In this document: in pieces, positions 6,733 through 14,408 of the stretch
How the letters are laid out: each line of letters begins with the position of its first letter
Position numbering within the stretch: the first letter of the stretch is position 1
From: DATLWR01 sp035576205
GTDB lineage: Bacteria > Pseudomonadota > Zetaproteobacteria > Mariprofundales > Mariprofundaceae
Direction of reading: 5' to 3'
Length of the DNA: 25,686 bases
Assembly: GCA_035576205.1 (NCBI GenBank)
Contig: DATLWR010000105.1
Span: 1-25,686 of the forward strand
Notes under the pieces: generated by a model
What the model saw: only the letters and a program-made list of their open reading frames with translations
Databases searched by the model: none
Told to the model about the DNA's origin: nothing
Made by a program: the position numbers and the translations under genes

Positions 6733-8280
6733 GTGGACAAGATTCTGATTCTCGACTTCGGTTCGCAATATACGCAGCTGATCGCGCGCCGGGTGCGCGA
6801 GGCGAAGGTATACAGCGAGCTGCATCCGTGGGATATGACAGAAGCGGAGATTCGCGCCTTCAATCCCTCCGGCATCATCCTCTCCGGCGGCCCCAACTCG
6901 GTGTACGAGGAAGAGACTCCGAAGGCGCCGCAGGCGGTCTTCGAGCTCGGGGTGCCGGTGCTGGGCATCTGTTACGGCATGCAGACGATGGCCGCGCAAC
7001 TGGGCGGCATGGTCGAGACCGGCGATGTGCGCGAGTTCGGCTATGCCGAGATTTTTGCATCGGGAGACTCCGCGCTGTTGCGCGGTATCGAGGACAAGGC
7101 GGACGGCGTGCTCGACGTCTGGATGAGCCACGGCGACAAGGTGACCGGCCTGCCGAAAGGCTTCCATGTGATCGCCTCCAACGACTCCACACCGATCGCC
7201 GGCATGGCCGACGAGGCGCGCCGTTTCTATGCGGTACAGTTTCACCCCGAGGTGACGCATACCAAGCAGGGCAAGGCGATCCTGTCGCGCTTCGTGCACG
7301 AGATCTGCGGCTGCGGCAGCGAATGGACGATGCCGCACTTCATCGACGAGGCGGTGGCACATATCCGCCAGCAGGTGGGCGACGAGGAGGTGATCCTCGG
7401 CCTCTCCGGCGGTGTCGATTCATCGGTGGCGGCGGCCCTGCTGCAACGCGCCATCGGAGACCAGCTGACCTGTATCTTCGTCGACAACGGTCTGCTGCGC
7501 CTCAACGAGGCGGAGCAGGTGATGCAGACCTTTGCCGAGAACCTGGGCGTGAAGGTCGATCATGTCGACGCTTCCGACCGCTTCCTCGGCCATCTGGCCG
7601 GCGTCAGCGATCCGGAAGCGAAGCGCAAGATCATCGGCCGCGAGTTCGTACACATCTTCCAGGAAGAAGCCGAGAAGATGCCCAACGCCAAATGGCTGGC
7701 GCAGGGCACCATCTATCCCGACGTCATCGAGTCGGCCGGATCGAAAACCAAGAAGGCGCACACCATCAAGAGCCATCACAATGTCGGTGGTCTGCCGGAG
7801 ACGCTGCACCTGAAGCTTCTGGAGCCGCTTCGCGACCTGTTCAAGGACGAGGTGCGCGAGTTGGGCGTGGCGCTTGGACTGCCACGCGACATGGTCTATC
7901 GCCATCCGTTCCCGGGGCCTGGGCTGGGCGTGCGCATTCTGGGCGAGGTGAAGAAGGAGTATGCCGACCTGCTGCGCCAGGCCGATGCCATTTTCATCGA
8001 GGAGCTCCGGGCCTCCGGCTGGTACGACAAGACCAGCCAGGCCTTCGTCGTCTTCCTGCCGGTAAAATCGGTGGGGGTGATGGGTGACGGGCGCACCTAC
8101 GAATGGGTTGTCGCGCTGAGAGCAGTCCAGACGCAGGATTTCATGACCGCCCACTGGGCCGAGCTGCCGCACGCATTGCTGGCCAGGGTCTCCAACCGTA
8201 TCATCAACGAAGTTCGCGGTATCAACCGCGTGGTTTACGACATCTCCGGCAAGCCGCCGGCAACGATCGAATGGGAGTAA
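6733..8280 (+). CDS. guaA: GMP synthase (glutamine-hydrolysing)
   Basis: A 515-residue cytoplasmic enzyme converting XMP, ATP and glutamine to GMP. The N-terminal class I glutamine amidotransferase domain starts ILILDFGSQYTQ, has nucleophile Cys80 in GICYG, and His/Glu in QFHPEVTH. The ATP-pyrophosphatase domain has the P-loop LSGGVDSSV. The C-terminal dimerisation domain has RHPFPGPGLGVR and ends with the usual KPPATIEWE. I chose GTG 6733 because GAGGT lies 5 nt upstream and the protein then begins MDKILILDFG; an in-frame TTG at 6712 would add seven residues. The next gene starts 2 nt after the stop. The first ~80 residues have a small paralog immediately upstream. Confidence 0.96.
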   Translation: MDKILILDFGSQYTQLIARRVREAKVYSELHPWDMTEAEIRAFNPSGIILSGGPNSVYEEETPKAPQAVFELGVPVLGICYGMQTMAAQLGGMVETGDVREFGYAEIFASGDSALLRGIEDKADGVLDVWMSHGDKVTGLPKGFHVIASNDSTPIAGMADEARRFYAVQFHPEVTHTKQGKAILSRFVHEICGCGSEWTMPHFIDEAVAHIRQQVGDEEVILGLSGGVDSSVAAALLQRAIGDQLTCIFVDNGLLRLNEAEQVMQTFAENLGVKVDHVDASDRFLGHLAGVSDPEAKRKIIGREFVHIFQEEAEKMPNAKWLAQGTIYPDVIESAGSKTKKAHTIKSHHNVGGLPETLHLKLLEPLRDLFKDEVRELGVALGLPRDMVYRHPFPGPGLGVRILGEVKKEYADLLRQADAIFIEELRASGWYDKTSQAFVVFLPVKSVGVMGDGRTYEWVVALRAVQTQDFMTAHWAELPHALLARVSNRIINEVRGINRVVYDISGKPPATIEWE

Positions 8281-8282
8281 AT

Positions 8283-8984
8283 ATGAAAAAGACAGTTCTG
8301 GCCGTGGTCCTGCTCGGCCTTGCCGCCTGCAATCAGCAGGCTGCCAACAAGCCGGCCGAAGTGAAGCTCGACAGCGAAACGGCGAAATTCAGCTACGCCA
8401 TCGGCCTGGATGTCGCCAAATCGCTGCAGGGTCTCGGTAATGATTTCGACCGCGCCGCCTTCCTCGAGGCGCTGAACGCACGGCTGGACGGTAAGGAGCT
8501 GCGGCTTTCCGAGCAGGATGCGGCGGGCATCAAGCAGCAGGTGTTCATGCGGAGGGCGCAGGCCCAGATGGCCGAACGGCAGGCCCAGGGCGAGAAGAAC
8601 AAGGCGGCAGGCGAGAAGTTCCTGGCCGAGAACGCCAAGAAGCCGGGTGTGCACGTCACCGCCAGTGGCCTGCAGTACGAAGTTCTGACCGAGGGCAAGG
8701 GGGCGAAGCCGAAAGAGACCGACCACGTGAAGGTGAACTATCGCGGCACGCTGCTCGACGGTACCGAGTTCGACTCCTCCTACAAGCGCGGCGAGCCGGT
8801 GAGCTTCGGTCTCAACCAGGTGATCCCGGGCTGGACCGAGGGTCTGCAGCTGATGCCGGTCGGTTCGAAGTACCGTCTCTTCATCCCGGCTAACCTCGCT
8901 TATGGTGAGCGCGGTGCCGGCAACCGCATCGGACCGGACGAGACGCTGATCTTCGAGGTCGAGCTGCTCGACATCGAGAAGTAA
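8283..8984 (+). CDS. FKBP-type peptidyl-prolyl isomerase lipoprotein (FkpA/Mip-like)
   Basis: A 233-residue envelope protein. The N-terminus MKKTVLAVVLLGLAAC is a lipoprotein signal with lipobox LAAC, so it should be lipidated at Cys16 and exported. An FkpA/Mip-type dimerisation region follows (SYAIGLDVAKSLQ), then a long charged helix (about 85-120). The C-terminal FKBP domain has VNYRGTLLDGTEFDSSY, VIPGWTEGLQLMPVGSKY and IPANLAYGERG, with the usual pocket Tyr, Asp, Phe, Trp and Tyr. It should catalyse proline isomerisation and act as a periplasmic chaperone. It starts 2 nt after guaA, using GGGAG inside the guaA end, and is followed 6 nt later by ffh. Confidence 0.92.
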   Translation: MKKTVLAVVLLGLAACNQQAANKPAEVKLDSETAKFSYAIGLDVAKSLQGLGNDFDRAAFLEALNARLDGKELRLSEQDAAGIKQQVFMRRAQAQMAERQAQGEKNKAAGEKFLAENAKKPGVHVTASGLQYEVLTEGKGAKPKETDHVKVNYRGTLLDGTEFDSSYKRGEPVSFGLNQVIPGWTEGLQLMPVGSKYRLFIPANLAYGERGAGNRIGPDETLIFEVELLDIEK

Positions 8985-8990
8985 GCCGCC

Positions 8991-10346
8991 ATGTTCAGCC
9001 GCCTGACCGAAAAACTCGGCGATATCGCGCACAAGCTCAGGGGGGCGGCGCGTATCTCCGAGGCCGATCTCGACGCAACGTTGCGCGAGATGCGGCTGGC
9101 ACTGCTGGAGGCGGACGTGGCGCTGCCGGTGGCGCGCCAGCTGATTTCCGACGTGCGCGAGCGGGCGCTGGGTGCCGAGGTGGCGAAGAGCCTGCAACCG
9201 GGCCAGGTGGTCATCAAGATCCTGAACGATGCGCTGGCCGACGTGCTGGGCGGCCAGCGCCGCGAGCTCGATACCTCGCGCATCCCGTCGGTGATCCTGC
9301 TCTGCGGCCTTCAGGGTGCGGGCAAGACGACGACGGCCGGCAAGCTGGCGAGGTTGCTCGCCGGCAAGGGCCGCAAAGTGGCGCTGACCAGTGTGGACGC
9401 CACCCGGCCTGCGGCACGCGAACAGCTGCAGGTGCTGGCCGGGCAGGTGGATGTACCGTATCTCACCGGCGAAGGCGATTCGGCCGTGGAGATGGCGAAA
9501 TCGGCGCTGCAGCAGGCACGGCTCGGCGGCCACCATGTGCTGATTCTCGACACTGCCGGACGGCAGGTGGTCGAGGAGTCGCTGATGGCCGAGATCCGCG
9601 AGGTCGAGGCAGCGGTGAATCCGACCGAGCGGCTGTTGGTACTCGACTCGATGACCGGTCAGACGGCACTGGCGATTGCCGAGCAGTTCCATGCCGCGGT
9701 CGATCTCTCCGGCTGCATCCTGACCAAGACCGATGCTGACGTGCGCGGTGGTGCCGCGCTCTCCGTGGCACGCAGCACCGGCGTGCCGGTGCGCTTCGTC
9801 GGTACCGGCGAGAAGATCGATGCCTTCGAGCTGTTCGACCCGCAGCGTTTCGCCGGCCGCATCCTTGGCCAGGGCGACGTTGTCGGGCTGGTGGAGAAGA
9901 TCCAGGCCACTGTCGACAAGGAGAAGGCTGCCGAGGTGGCCAAAAAGGTCAGCAAGGGCAAGTTCGATCTGATGGATTTCGCCGAACAGCTGACGCAGAT
10001 GCAGAAGATGGGTGGCATGGCCGGCATGCTGAAGATGCTGCCGGGCGTGAAGCTGCCGCAGGAGGCGATGGCGCAGGTCGACGACAAGCCGATCAAGCGC
10101 ATGCAGGCGATGATCTATTCGATGACACCGAAGGAACGGGCGCGCCCCGAGATCATCAACGGCAGCCGCAAGAAGCGCATCGCCGCCGGTTCCGGAACCT
10201 CAGTGCCGGAGCTGAACCGCATGCTGAAGCAGTTCAGCGAAATGCAGCGCATGATGAAGAAGATGAAGGGCGGTATGGGCAAGCAGATGATGCGCTCTCT
10301 CGCCGGCCGCTTCGGCGGTGGCATGGGCGGCATGCCGAAGATGTAG
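8991..10346 (+). CDS. ffh: Signal recognition particle protein Ffh
   Basis: A 451-residue SRP54 GTPase that binds 4.5S RNA and signal sequences and delivers ribosomes to FtsY at the membrane. The N domain covers about residues 1-85. The G domain has the P-loop GLQGAGKTTTAGKLA, DATRPAAREQL, DTAGR and TKTD. The M domain is methionine-rich (MQKMGGMAGMLKMLPG) and has the RNA-binding SRKKRIAAGSGT and MLKQFSEMQRMMKKMKGG. Two conserved stretches differ slightly from the usual form: TKTDADVRGG where TKxDGDARGG is common, and DTAGRQVVEE where DTAGRLxxDE is common. It follows the FKBP gene by 6 nt and probably ends that operon. Confidence 0.96.
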   Translation: MFSRLTEKLGDIAHKLRGAARISEADLDATLREMRLALLEADVALPVARQLISDVRERALGAEVAKSLQPGQVVIKILNDALADVLGGQRRELDTSRIPSVILLCGLQGAGKTTTAGKLARLLAGKGRKVALTSVDATRPAAREQLQVLAGQVDVPYLTGEGDSAVEMAKSALQQARLGGHHVLILDTAGRQVVEESLMAEIREVEAAVNPTERLLVLDSMTGQTALAIAEQFHAAVDLSGCILTKTDADVRGGAALSVARSTGVPVRFVGTGEKIDAFELFDPQRFAGRILGQGDVVGLVEKIQATVDKEKAAEVAKKVSKGKFDLMDFAEQLTQMQKMGGMAGMLKMLPGVKLPQEAMAQVDDKPIKRMQAMIYSMTPKERARPEIINGSRKKRIAAGSGTSVPELNRMLKQFSEMQRMMKKMKGGMGKQMMRSLAGRFGGGMGGMPKM

Positions 10347-10369
10347 GTGGGCCGCGGGCCGTTTGCGGC

Positions 10370-10398
10370 TTGCGGCGGCGGTGTCGGCCCACTATAGT
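10370..10398 (+). promoter_or_regulatory. Probable sigma-70-type promoter for the rpsP operon
   Basis: TTGCGG (10370-10375), a 17-nt spacer, then TATAGT (10393-10398), which is five of six to the -10 consensus. It lies about 37 nt before the rpsP ATG. A 7-bp inverted repeat, GTGGGCC (10347-10353) and GGCCCAC (10386-10392), brackets the -35 element and abuts the -10. No T-run follows it, so I do not call it a terminator. Confidence 0.6.
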
Positions 10399-10434
10399 GC
10401 GGCGCCCTGAGATTGGATTAGAGGTATTTGAAAC

Positions 10435-10911
10435 ATGGCGACAGTTATTCGTTTGCAGCGTGGCGGCCGGAAGAAGCGTCCGTTTTATTCCGTGGTAGTC
10501 ATGGATTCCCGCACCCGCCGCGATGGTGCATTCATCGAGAAACTCGGTTACTACGATCCGTGCAAGGAGCCGGAGATCATCGAGCTCGATCTGGATCGCG
10601 TGAAGTCCTGGACCGATCAGGGTGCGCAGGTTTCCGATCGCGTGGCCAGCCTGATTACGCTGGCGGGCGACCCGGATCGCGAGGCCAAGGCGAAGGCCAA
10701 GGTCGAGGCGAAGAAGGCTGCTGAAGAGGCCAAGAAGAAGGCTGCTGAAGCTGCCGCCAAGAAGGCCGCTGAAGAGGCTGCTGCGGCTAAGGCTGCCGAG
10801 GAAGCTGCCGCCGCCAAGGCTGCCGAGGAGGACGCTGCTGCTGAAGCCGCCGCATCTGAGGAAGTTGCTGCGGAAGAGACCGTTTCCGGCGAGGAGCAGT
10901 CCGACGCCTGA
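10435..10911 (+). CDS. rpsP: 30S ribosomal protein bS16 with long Ala/Lys/Glu tail
   Basis: Residues 1-80 are standard bS16: ATVIRLQRGGRKKRPFYSVV, DSRTRRDG, IEKLGYYDP and RVKSWTDQGAQVSDRV. bS16 binds 16S rRNA in the 5'/central domain and is needed for 30S assembly. The usual length is about 80-90 residues; this protein has 158. The extra ~75 residues are low-complexity, first Lys/Ala-rich (KAKAKVEAKKAAEEAKKKAA) and then Glu/Ala-rich, predicted helical or disordered. The start ATG has AGAGG about 10 nt upstream. It leads the classic rpsP-rimM-trmD-rplS operon. The TGA is 4 nt before the likely rimM start. Confidence 0.96.
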   Translation: MATVIRLQRGGRKKRPFYSVVVMDSRTRRDGAFIEKLGYYDPCKEPEIIELDLDRVKSWTDQGAQVSDRVASLITLAGDPDREAKAKAKVEAKKAAEEAKKKAAEAAAKKAAEEAAAAKAAEEAAAAKAAEEDAAAEAAASEEVAAEETVSGEEQSDA

Positions 10912-10915
10912 GCGT

Positions 10916-11446
10916 TTGCTTGAAGTCGGCACCATCCAGTCACCACATGGACTGAAAGGTGCCCTAAGCGTTTATTCGTATACCCGGCCTGCCATCGGCA
11001 TCGCCGGGTATTCTTTTTGGTACCTTGGCACCACTCCCGAAACTGCGAAAAAGATTGCTGTCGAGCGTTGCTGGCAGCATGGCAAGCGTCTGCTCGCCGA
11101 GTTCACCGGCGTCAATGATGTCGATGCAGCCGCTGCACTGAAGGGGTTGACCATCTGGGTTGATGTCGCCGAGGTCGAGCTAGACAAGGACGAATATCTC
11201 TGGGATGACCTGATCGGCTGCGAGGTGGTCGATGAAAGCGGCCGCCTGCTGGGCGAGGTTGTGGCGCTGGAGGAGTACGGCGCCCAGGATATCCTGACCG
11301 TGCGCACGCCGGAGGATGCCGAGCTTCGTGGTGAATGGATGATTCCGTTCACCGAAGAGATCGTCACCGGTGTCGATATCGAAGCGCGCCGCATTGAGGT
11401 GGCGCTGCCGGAAGGGATGGACGCATGTTTCACGCCCAGCTCCTGA
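10916..11446 (+). CDS. rimM: Ribosome maturation factor RimM
   Basis: A protein of about 176 residues that binds uS19 and helps mature the 30S head. Family features are LLEVGTIQSPHGLKGALSVYS at the start and a PRC-barrel with DEYLWDDLIGCEVVDESGRLLGEV, ending with a WMIPFTEEIV segment. The start is uncertain, since no ATG or GTG fits. TTG 10916 gives the family's usual N-terminus but has no close Shine-Dalgarno. A GAGGAG at 10891-10896 would best serve an ACG at 10904, and TTG 10865 would overlap rpsP by 47 nt. Translational coupling to rpsP is plausible. Its 3' end overlaps trmD by 22 nt. Confidence 0.9.
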   Translation: MLEVGTIQSPHGLKGALSVYSYTRPAIGIAGYSFWYLGTTPETAKKIAVERCWQHGKRLLAEFTGVNDVDAAAALKGLTIWVDVAEVELDKDEYLWDDLIGCEVVDESGRLLGEVVALEEYGAQDILTVRTPEDAELRGEWMIPFTEEIVTGVDIEARRIEVALPEGMDACFTPSS

Positions 11447-12090
11447 CGCTGTTTCCCGAATTCTTCACATCGCCGCTCTCCTGCTCGATCCCCAAACGCG
11501 CCATCGAGGCGGGAATCGCCACGGTGGATTGCATCCAGATCCGCGATTTCGCCACCGACAAGCATCGCAAGGTGGACGATGTGCCTTACGGCGGCGGCCC
11601 CGGCATGCTGATGAAGCCGGAGCCGGTAGTGGCGGCAATCCGCGAGGCGAGAAAACGTCAGCCTGATACCCGTGTGGTGATGCTGACCCCGTCGGGGGTG
11701 CCGTTCACGCAGGAGAAGGCACTCGAATACGCCGCAAACCCAAGCCTGACGCTGCTCTGCGGTCGCTACGAAGGTTTCGACGAGCGTATCGTCGACTATG
11801 TCGACGAGGAGCTTTCGCTCGGCAATTACGTGCTTTCGGGCGGGGAGCCTGCGGCACTCTGCGTGCTCGATGCGGTGATCCGGCTGCTGCCCGGCGTGCT
11901 CGGCAGCCCTGAGTCGGCGGTGCTCGACTCCTTCACCGAGGAGGGGATCCTCGACTGGCCGCACTACACGCGCCCCGAAGTGTTCGAGGGGAAACGGGTG
12001 CCGGAGGTGCTGCTTTCCGGTAATCACGCCGAGATCGAGAAGTGGCGCCGCGCCGAGGCACGGGAGCGCTCCCGCAAGCGCCGTGGCTGA
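11425..12090 (+). CDS. trmD: tRNA (guanine-N1-)-methyltransferase
   Basis: A 221-residue SPOUT enzyme that methylates G37 of tRNAs using S-adenosylmethionine, preventing +1 frameshifting. Signatures: YGGGPGMLMKPEP near residue 55, LLCGRYEGFDERI, and the trefoil-knot SAM loop NYVLSGGEPAA with DSF following. The C-terminal domain has PHYTRP and VPEVLLSGNH, which recognise tRNA. It is slightly shorter than many homologues (about 240-250), trimmed at the C-terminus. It overlaps rimM by 22 nt and the next gene by 8 nt, so translation is likely coupled. Confidence 0.96.
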   Translation: MFHAQLLTLFPEFFTSPLSCSIPKRAIEAGIATVDCIQIRDFATDKHRKVDDVPYGGGPGMLMKPEPVVAAIREARKRQPDTRVVMLTPSGVPFTQEKALEYAANPSLTLLCGRYEGFDERIVDYVDEELSLGNYVLSGGEPAALCVLDAVIRLLPGVLGSPESAVLDSFTEEGILDWPHYTRPEVFEGKRVPEVLLSGNHAEIEKWRRAEARERSRKRRG

Positions 12091-12634
12091 TTCTCAGATC
12101 GGTTCGCAGGTCGCCGTGGCACTGGTGCATCATCCGGTACTCAACCGTTTCGGCGAGACCAGCACCACCGCCATCACCTCGATCGATATTCACGATTTCG
12201 TGCGTACATGTGCTTTTTATGATGCCGGGCCGGTTTACATCGTGCATCCGGCCGATGGCATGCACGCGCTGGTCGCCGACATGACGCGCTACTGGCAGGA
12301 AGGAGCGGGCGGGGCGCGTAACCCCGGGCGCACCGAGTCTCTGGCCGCGCTGCGCATGGCGCGTGGCCTTGAAGATGTGCTGACCGGCGATACTACGTGG
12401 CAGCTCTGGTACACCTCGGCGCAGCCACCGGCCGATGCGCGGGTCGTGGATGTCGGTGAATTGCGGTCGATACCCGGCAAGCATCTGCTGGTTTTCGGGA
12501 CCGGCTCGGGGCTCGATGTGAAAAGGCTGCCGACCCCAAATGGGTGGTTGTCACCGGTCGAAGGTATAGGTAAAGTGCGCCACCTTTCGGTAAGGGCAGC
12601 GCTGGCCATCTATCTGGATCGCCTCTGCCGGTAG
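12083..12634 (+). CDS. SPOUT-type SAM-dependent RNA methyltransferase (PF09936-like)
   Basis: A 183-residue protein starting ALVHHPVLNRFGETSTTAITSIDIHDFVR, followed by YDAGPVYIVHP and, near the C-terminus, LLVFGTGSGLD with GWLSPVEGIGKVRHLSVRAALAIYLDR. This is the layout of the small RNA methyltransferase family (RNA_Me_trans) often encoded beside trmD. The FGTGSGL segment and the terminal RHLSVRAALAIYLDR resemble the knot and SAM-binding region of SPOUT enzymes. The RNA target is not known to me. It overlaps trmD by 8 nt and precedes rplS by 28 nt, so it is expressed with ribosomal and tRNA-modification genes; an rRNA or tRNA substrate is inferred. Confidence 0.8.
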   Translation: MADSQIGSQVAVALVHHPVLNRFGETSTTAITSIDIHDFVRTCAFYDAGPVYIVHPADGMHALVADMTRYWQEGAGGARNPGRTESLAALRMARGLEDVLTGDTTWQLWYTSAQPPADARVVDVGELRSIPGKHLLVFGTGSGLDVKRLPTPNGWLSPVEGIGKVRHLSVRAALAIYLDRLCR

Positions 12635-12662
12635 CCGAAAGCCGTTGAATTTGGAGGCAGGT

Positions 12663-13031
12663 ATGCGTGCACTGGATGATGTAACCAAAGATCAGATTCG
12701 GGAAGATATCCCGGCATTCCGCGAGGGCGATACCGTGCGCGTGAATGTGCGCGTGGTCGACTTCAAGGACACCAAGAAGGGCGTGGAGCGTCGCGAGCGT
12801 ATCCAGGCATACGAGGGCGTGGTGATCGCCCGCCATAACAACGGCATTTCGAGCAGCTTCACGGTGCGCAAGATCTCCAACGGTGTCGGTGTGGAGCGTG
12901 TGTTCCCGCTGCATTCGCCGATGATCGAGAGTGTTGCGGTGATCCGTCATGGCCGTGTGCGCCGTGCCAAGCTCTACTATCTGCGCGACCTGCGCGGCAA
13001 GGCAGCCCGTATCAGCGAGCGCCGCTTCTGA
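12663..13031 (+). CDS. rplS: 50S ribosomal protein bL19
   Basis: A 122-residue ribosomal protein located at the 30S-50S interface. Typical segments are IPAFREGDTVRVNVRVV, RIQAYEGVVIARHNNG, FTVRKISNGVGVERVFPLHSP, and RHGRVRRAKLYYLRDLRGKAARI. ATG 12663 was chosen because GGAGG lies about 6 nt before it; the in-frame TTG 12645 has no such site. It is the last gene of the rpsP operon and is followed by a strong palindromic terminator. Confidence 0.97.
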   Translation: MRALDDVTKDQIREDIPAFREGDTVRVNVRVVDFKDTKKGVERRERIQAYEGVVIARHNNGISSSFTVRKISNGVGVERVFPLHSPMIESVAVIRHGRVRRAKLYYLRDLRGKAARISERRF

Positions 13032-13077
13032 TTTGCTGCGTTCGTCGCTGCGTGCGTACGGGCGCGGTTTAGGTATC

Positions 13078-13111
13078 ATGAGGGCCCCGATCGGGGCCCT
13101 CATTGCATTTT
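13078..13111 (+). terminator. Rho-independent terminator after rplS
   Basis: A perfect 26-nt palindrome at 13078-13103 (arm ATGAGGGCCCCGA and its complement), followed by TGCATTTT. The stem is very GC-rich. It lies 46 nt after the rplS stop and 30 nt before the glyA start, ending the ribosomal operon and insulating glyA. The T-tract is imperfect, and TATCAT (13074-13079) overlaps the left arm, so a glyA promoter element there is possible but unproven. Confidence 0.72.
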
Positions 13112-13133
13112 CTGATCAAGGATTGAGGTAAAC

Positions 13134-14393
13134 ATGAGTAAACGTAGCGACTTTTTCCAGGCAGACCTTGCGGACAGTGGTGTCGTCGACGCCATCGCTG
13201 CCGAGCTGGGCCGCCAGCAGCACACGCTGGAGCTGATCGCCAGCGAGAACATCGTCTCCAAGGCGGTGATGCAGGCACAGGGCTCGGTGATGACCAACAA
13301 GTATGCCGAAGGCTACCCTGGCAAGCGCTACTACGGCGGCTGCGAGCATGTCGACAAGGTCGAGATCCTCGCCCAGGAGCGCGCCAAGGAGCTGTTCGGC
13401 GTCAAGCATGCCAACGTGCAGCCGCACTCCGGTTCGCAGGCCAACATGGCTGTCTACATGGCGGTGCTGAAGCCGGGTGATACCATCATGGGCATGGACC
13501 TGTCGCACGGCGGTCACCTGACCCACGGTTCGCCGGTCAACTTCTCAGGCCGCCTGTACAACGTCGTCGCCTACGGCGTGCGCCAGGACAACGAGCTGAT
13601 CGACTACAACGTCATGCAGAAGATGGCGGAGGTGCATCGTCCGAAGATGATCATCGGCGGTGCCTCGGCCTATGAGCGTCACATCGATTTCAAGCGCATG
13701 CGTGAGATCGCAGATTCGGTCGGTGCTGTGCTGATGGTCGATATGGCCCACTATGCGGGCCTGATCGCTGCGGGCGTCTATCCAAGCCCGGTCGGCTATG
13801 CGCACGTGATCACCACCACCACCCACAAGACCCTGCGCGGCCCGCGTGGCGGCATGATCCTGACCGACGACGACGAGATGGCGAAGAAGCTCAATTCCCG
13901 CATCTTCCCGGGCATCCAGGGCGGTCCGCTGATGCATGTCATCGCCGCCAAGGCGGTGGCCTTCGGTGAGGCGCTGACGGAGGGTTTCCGTGACGACCAG
14001 AAGCAGGTGATCGCCAATGCCCGCATGCTGGCCAAGACGCTGGTTGACGGTGGTCTGCGCATCGTCTCCGGAGGCACCGACTGCCACATGTTCCGTGTGG
14101 ACGTTCGTCCGCAGGGTATCTCCGGCAAGCAGGCCGAGGAGGCACTGGAAGCAGCCGGCATCACCACCAACAAGAATACGATTCCGTTCGATCCGGAATC
14201 TCCGTTCGTGACCAGCGGTATCCGCATCGGCACTGCAGCGATCACGACGCGCGGCATGAAGGATGCCGAGGCGAAGCTGGTCGGCGAGCTGATCCTGCGC
14301 GTGCTGTCGGCGCCGGAAGACAAGTCGGTGCAGGCCGCGGTGCGCGAGGAAGTGATCAAGCTGACCAACCGCTTCCCGATCTACGAGAGCTGA
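13134..14393 (+). CDS. glyA: Serine hydroxymethyltransferase
   Basis: A 419-residue PLP enzyme interconverting serine plus tetrahydrofolate with glycine plus 5,10-methylene-tetrahydrofolate, the main source of one-carbon units. Signatures: LELIASENIVSKAVMQAQGS, NKYAEGYPGKRYYGGCE, VQPHSGSQANMAVY, VDMAHYAGLIAAGVYPSP, and the PLP lysine in TTTTHKTLRGPRGG (about Lys232). The C-terminus has SGIRIGTAAITTRGM. Length is normal. Translation starts at ATG with TTGAGGTAA upstream. It is followed 15 nt later by nrdR, the common glyA-nrdR arrangement. Confidence 0.97.
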   Translation: MSKRSDFFQADLADSGVVDAIAAELGRQQHTLELIASENIVSKAVMQAQGSVMTNKYAEGYPGKRYYGGCEHVDKVEILAQERAKELFGVKHANVQPHSGSQANMAVYMAVLKPGDTIMGMDLSHGGHLTHGSPVNFSGRLYNVVAYGVRQDNELIDYNVMQKMAEVHRPKMIIGGASAYERHIDFKRMREIADSVGAVLMVDMAHYAGLIAAGVYPSPVGYAHVITTTTHKTLRGPRGGMILTDDDEMAKKLNSRIFPGIQGGPLMHVIAAKAVAFGEALTEGFRDDQKQVIANARMLAKTLVDGGLRIVSGGTDCHMFRVDVRPQGISGKQAEEALEAAGITTNKNTIPFDPESPFVTSGIRIGTAAITTRGMKDAEAKLVGELILRVLSAPEDKSVQAAVREEVIKLTNRFPIYES

Positions 14394-14408
14394 GGCTACC
14401 AAGGCACC

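Noticed and set aside
13051..13079. glyA promoter using TATCAT overlapping the terminator stem
   Set aside because: No acceptable -35 at 16-18 nt, and transcription would begin inside the hairpin; left as a note only.
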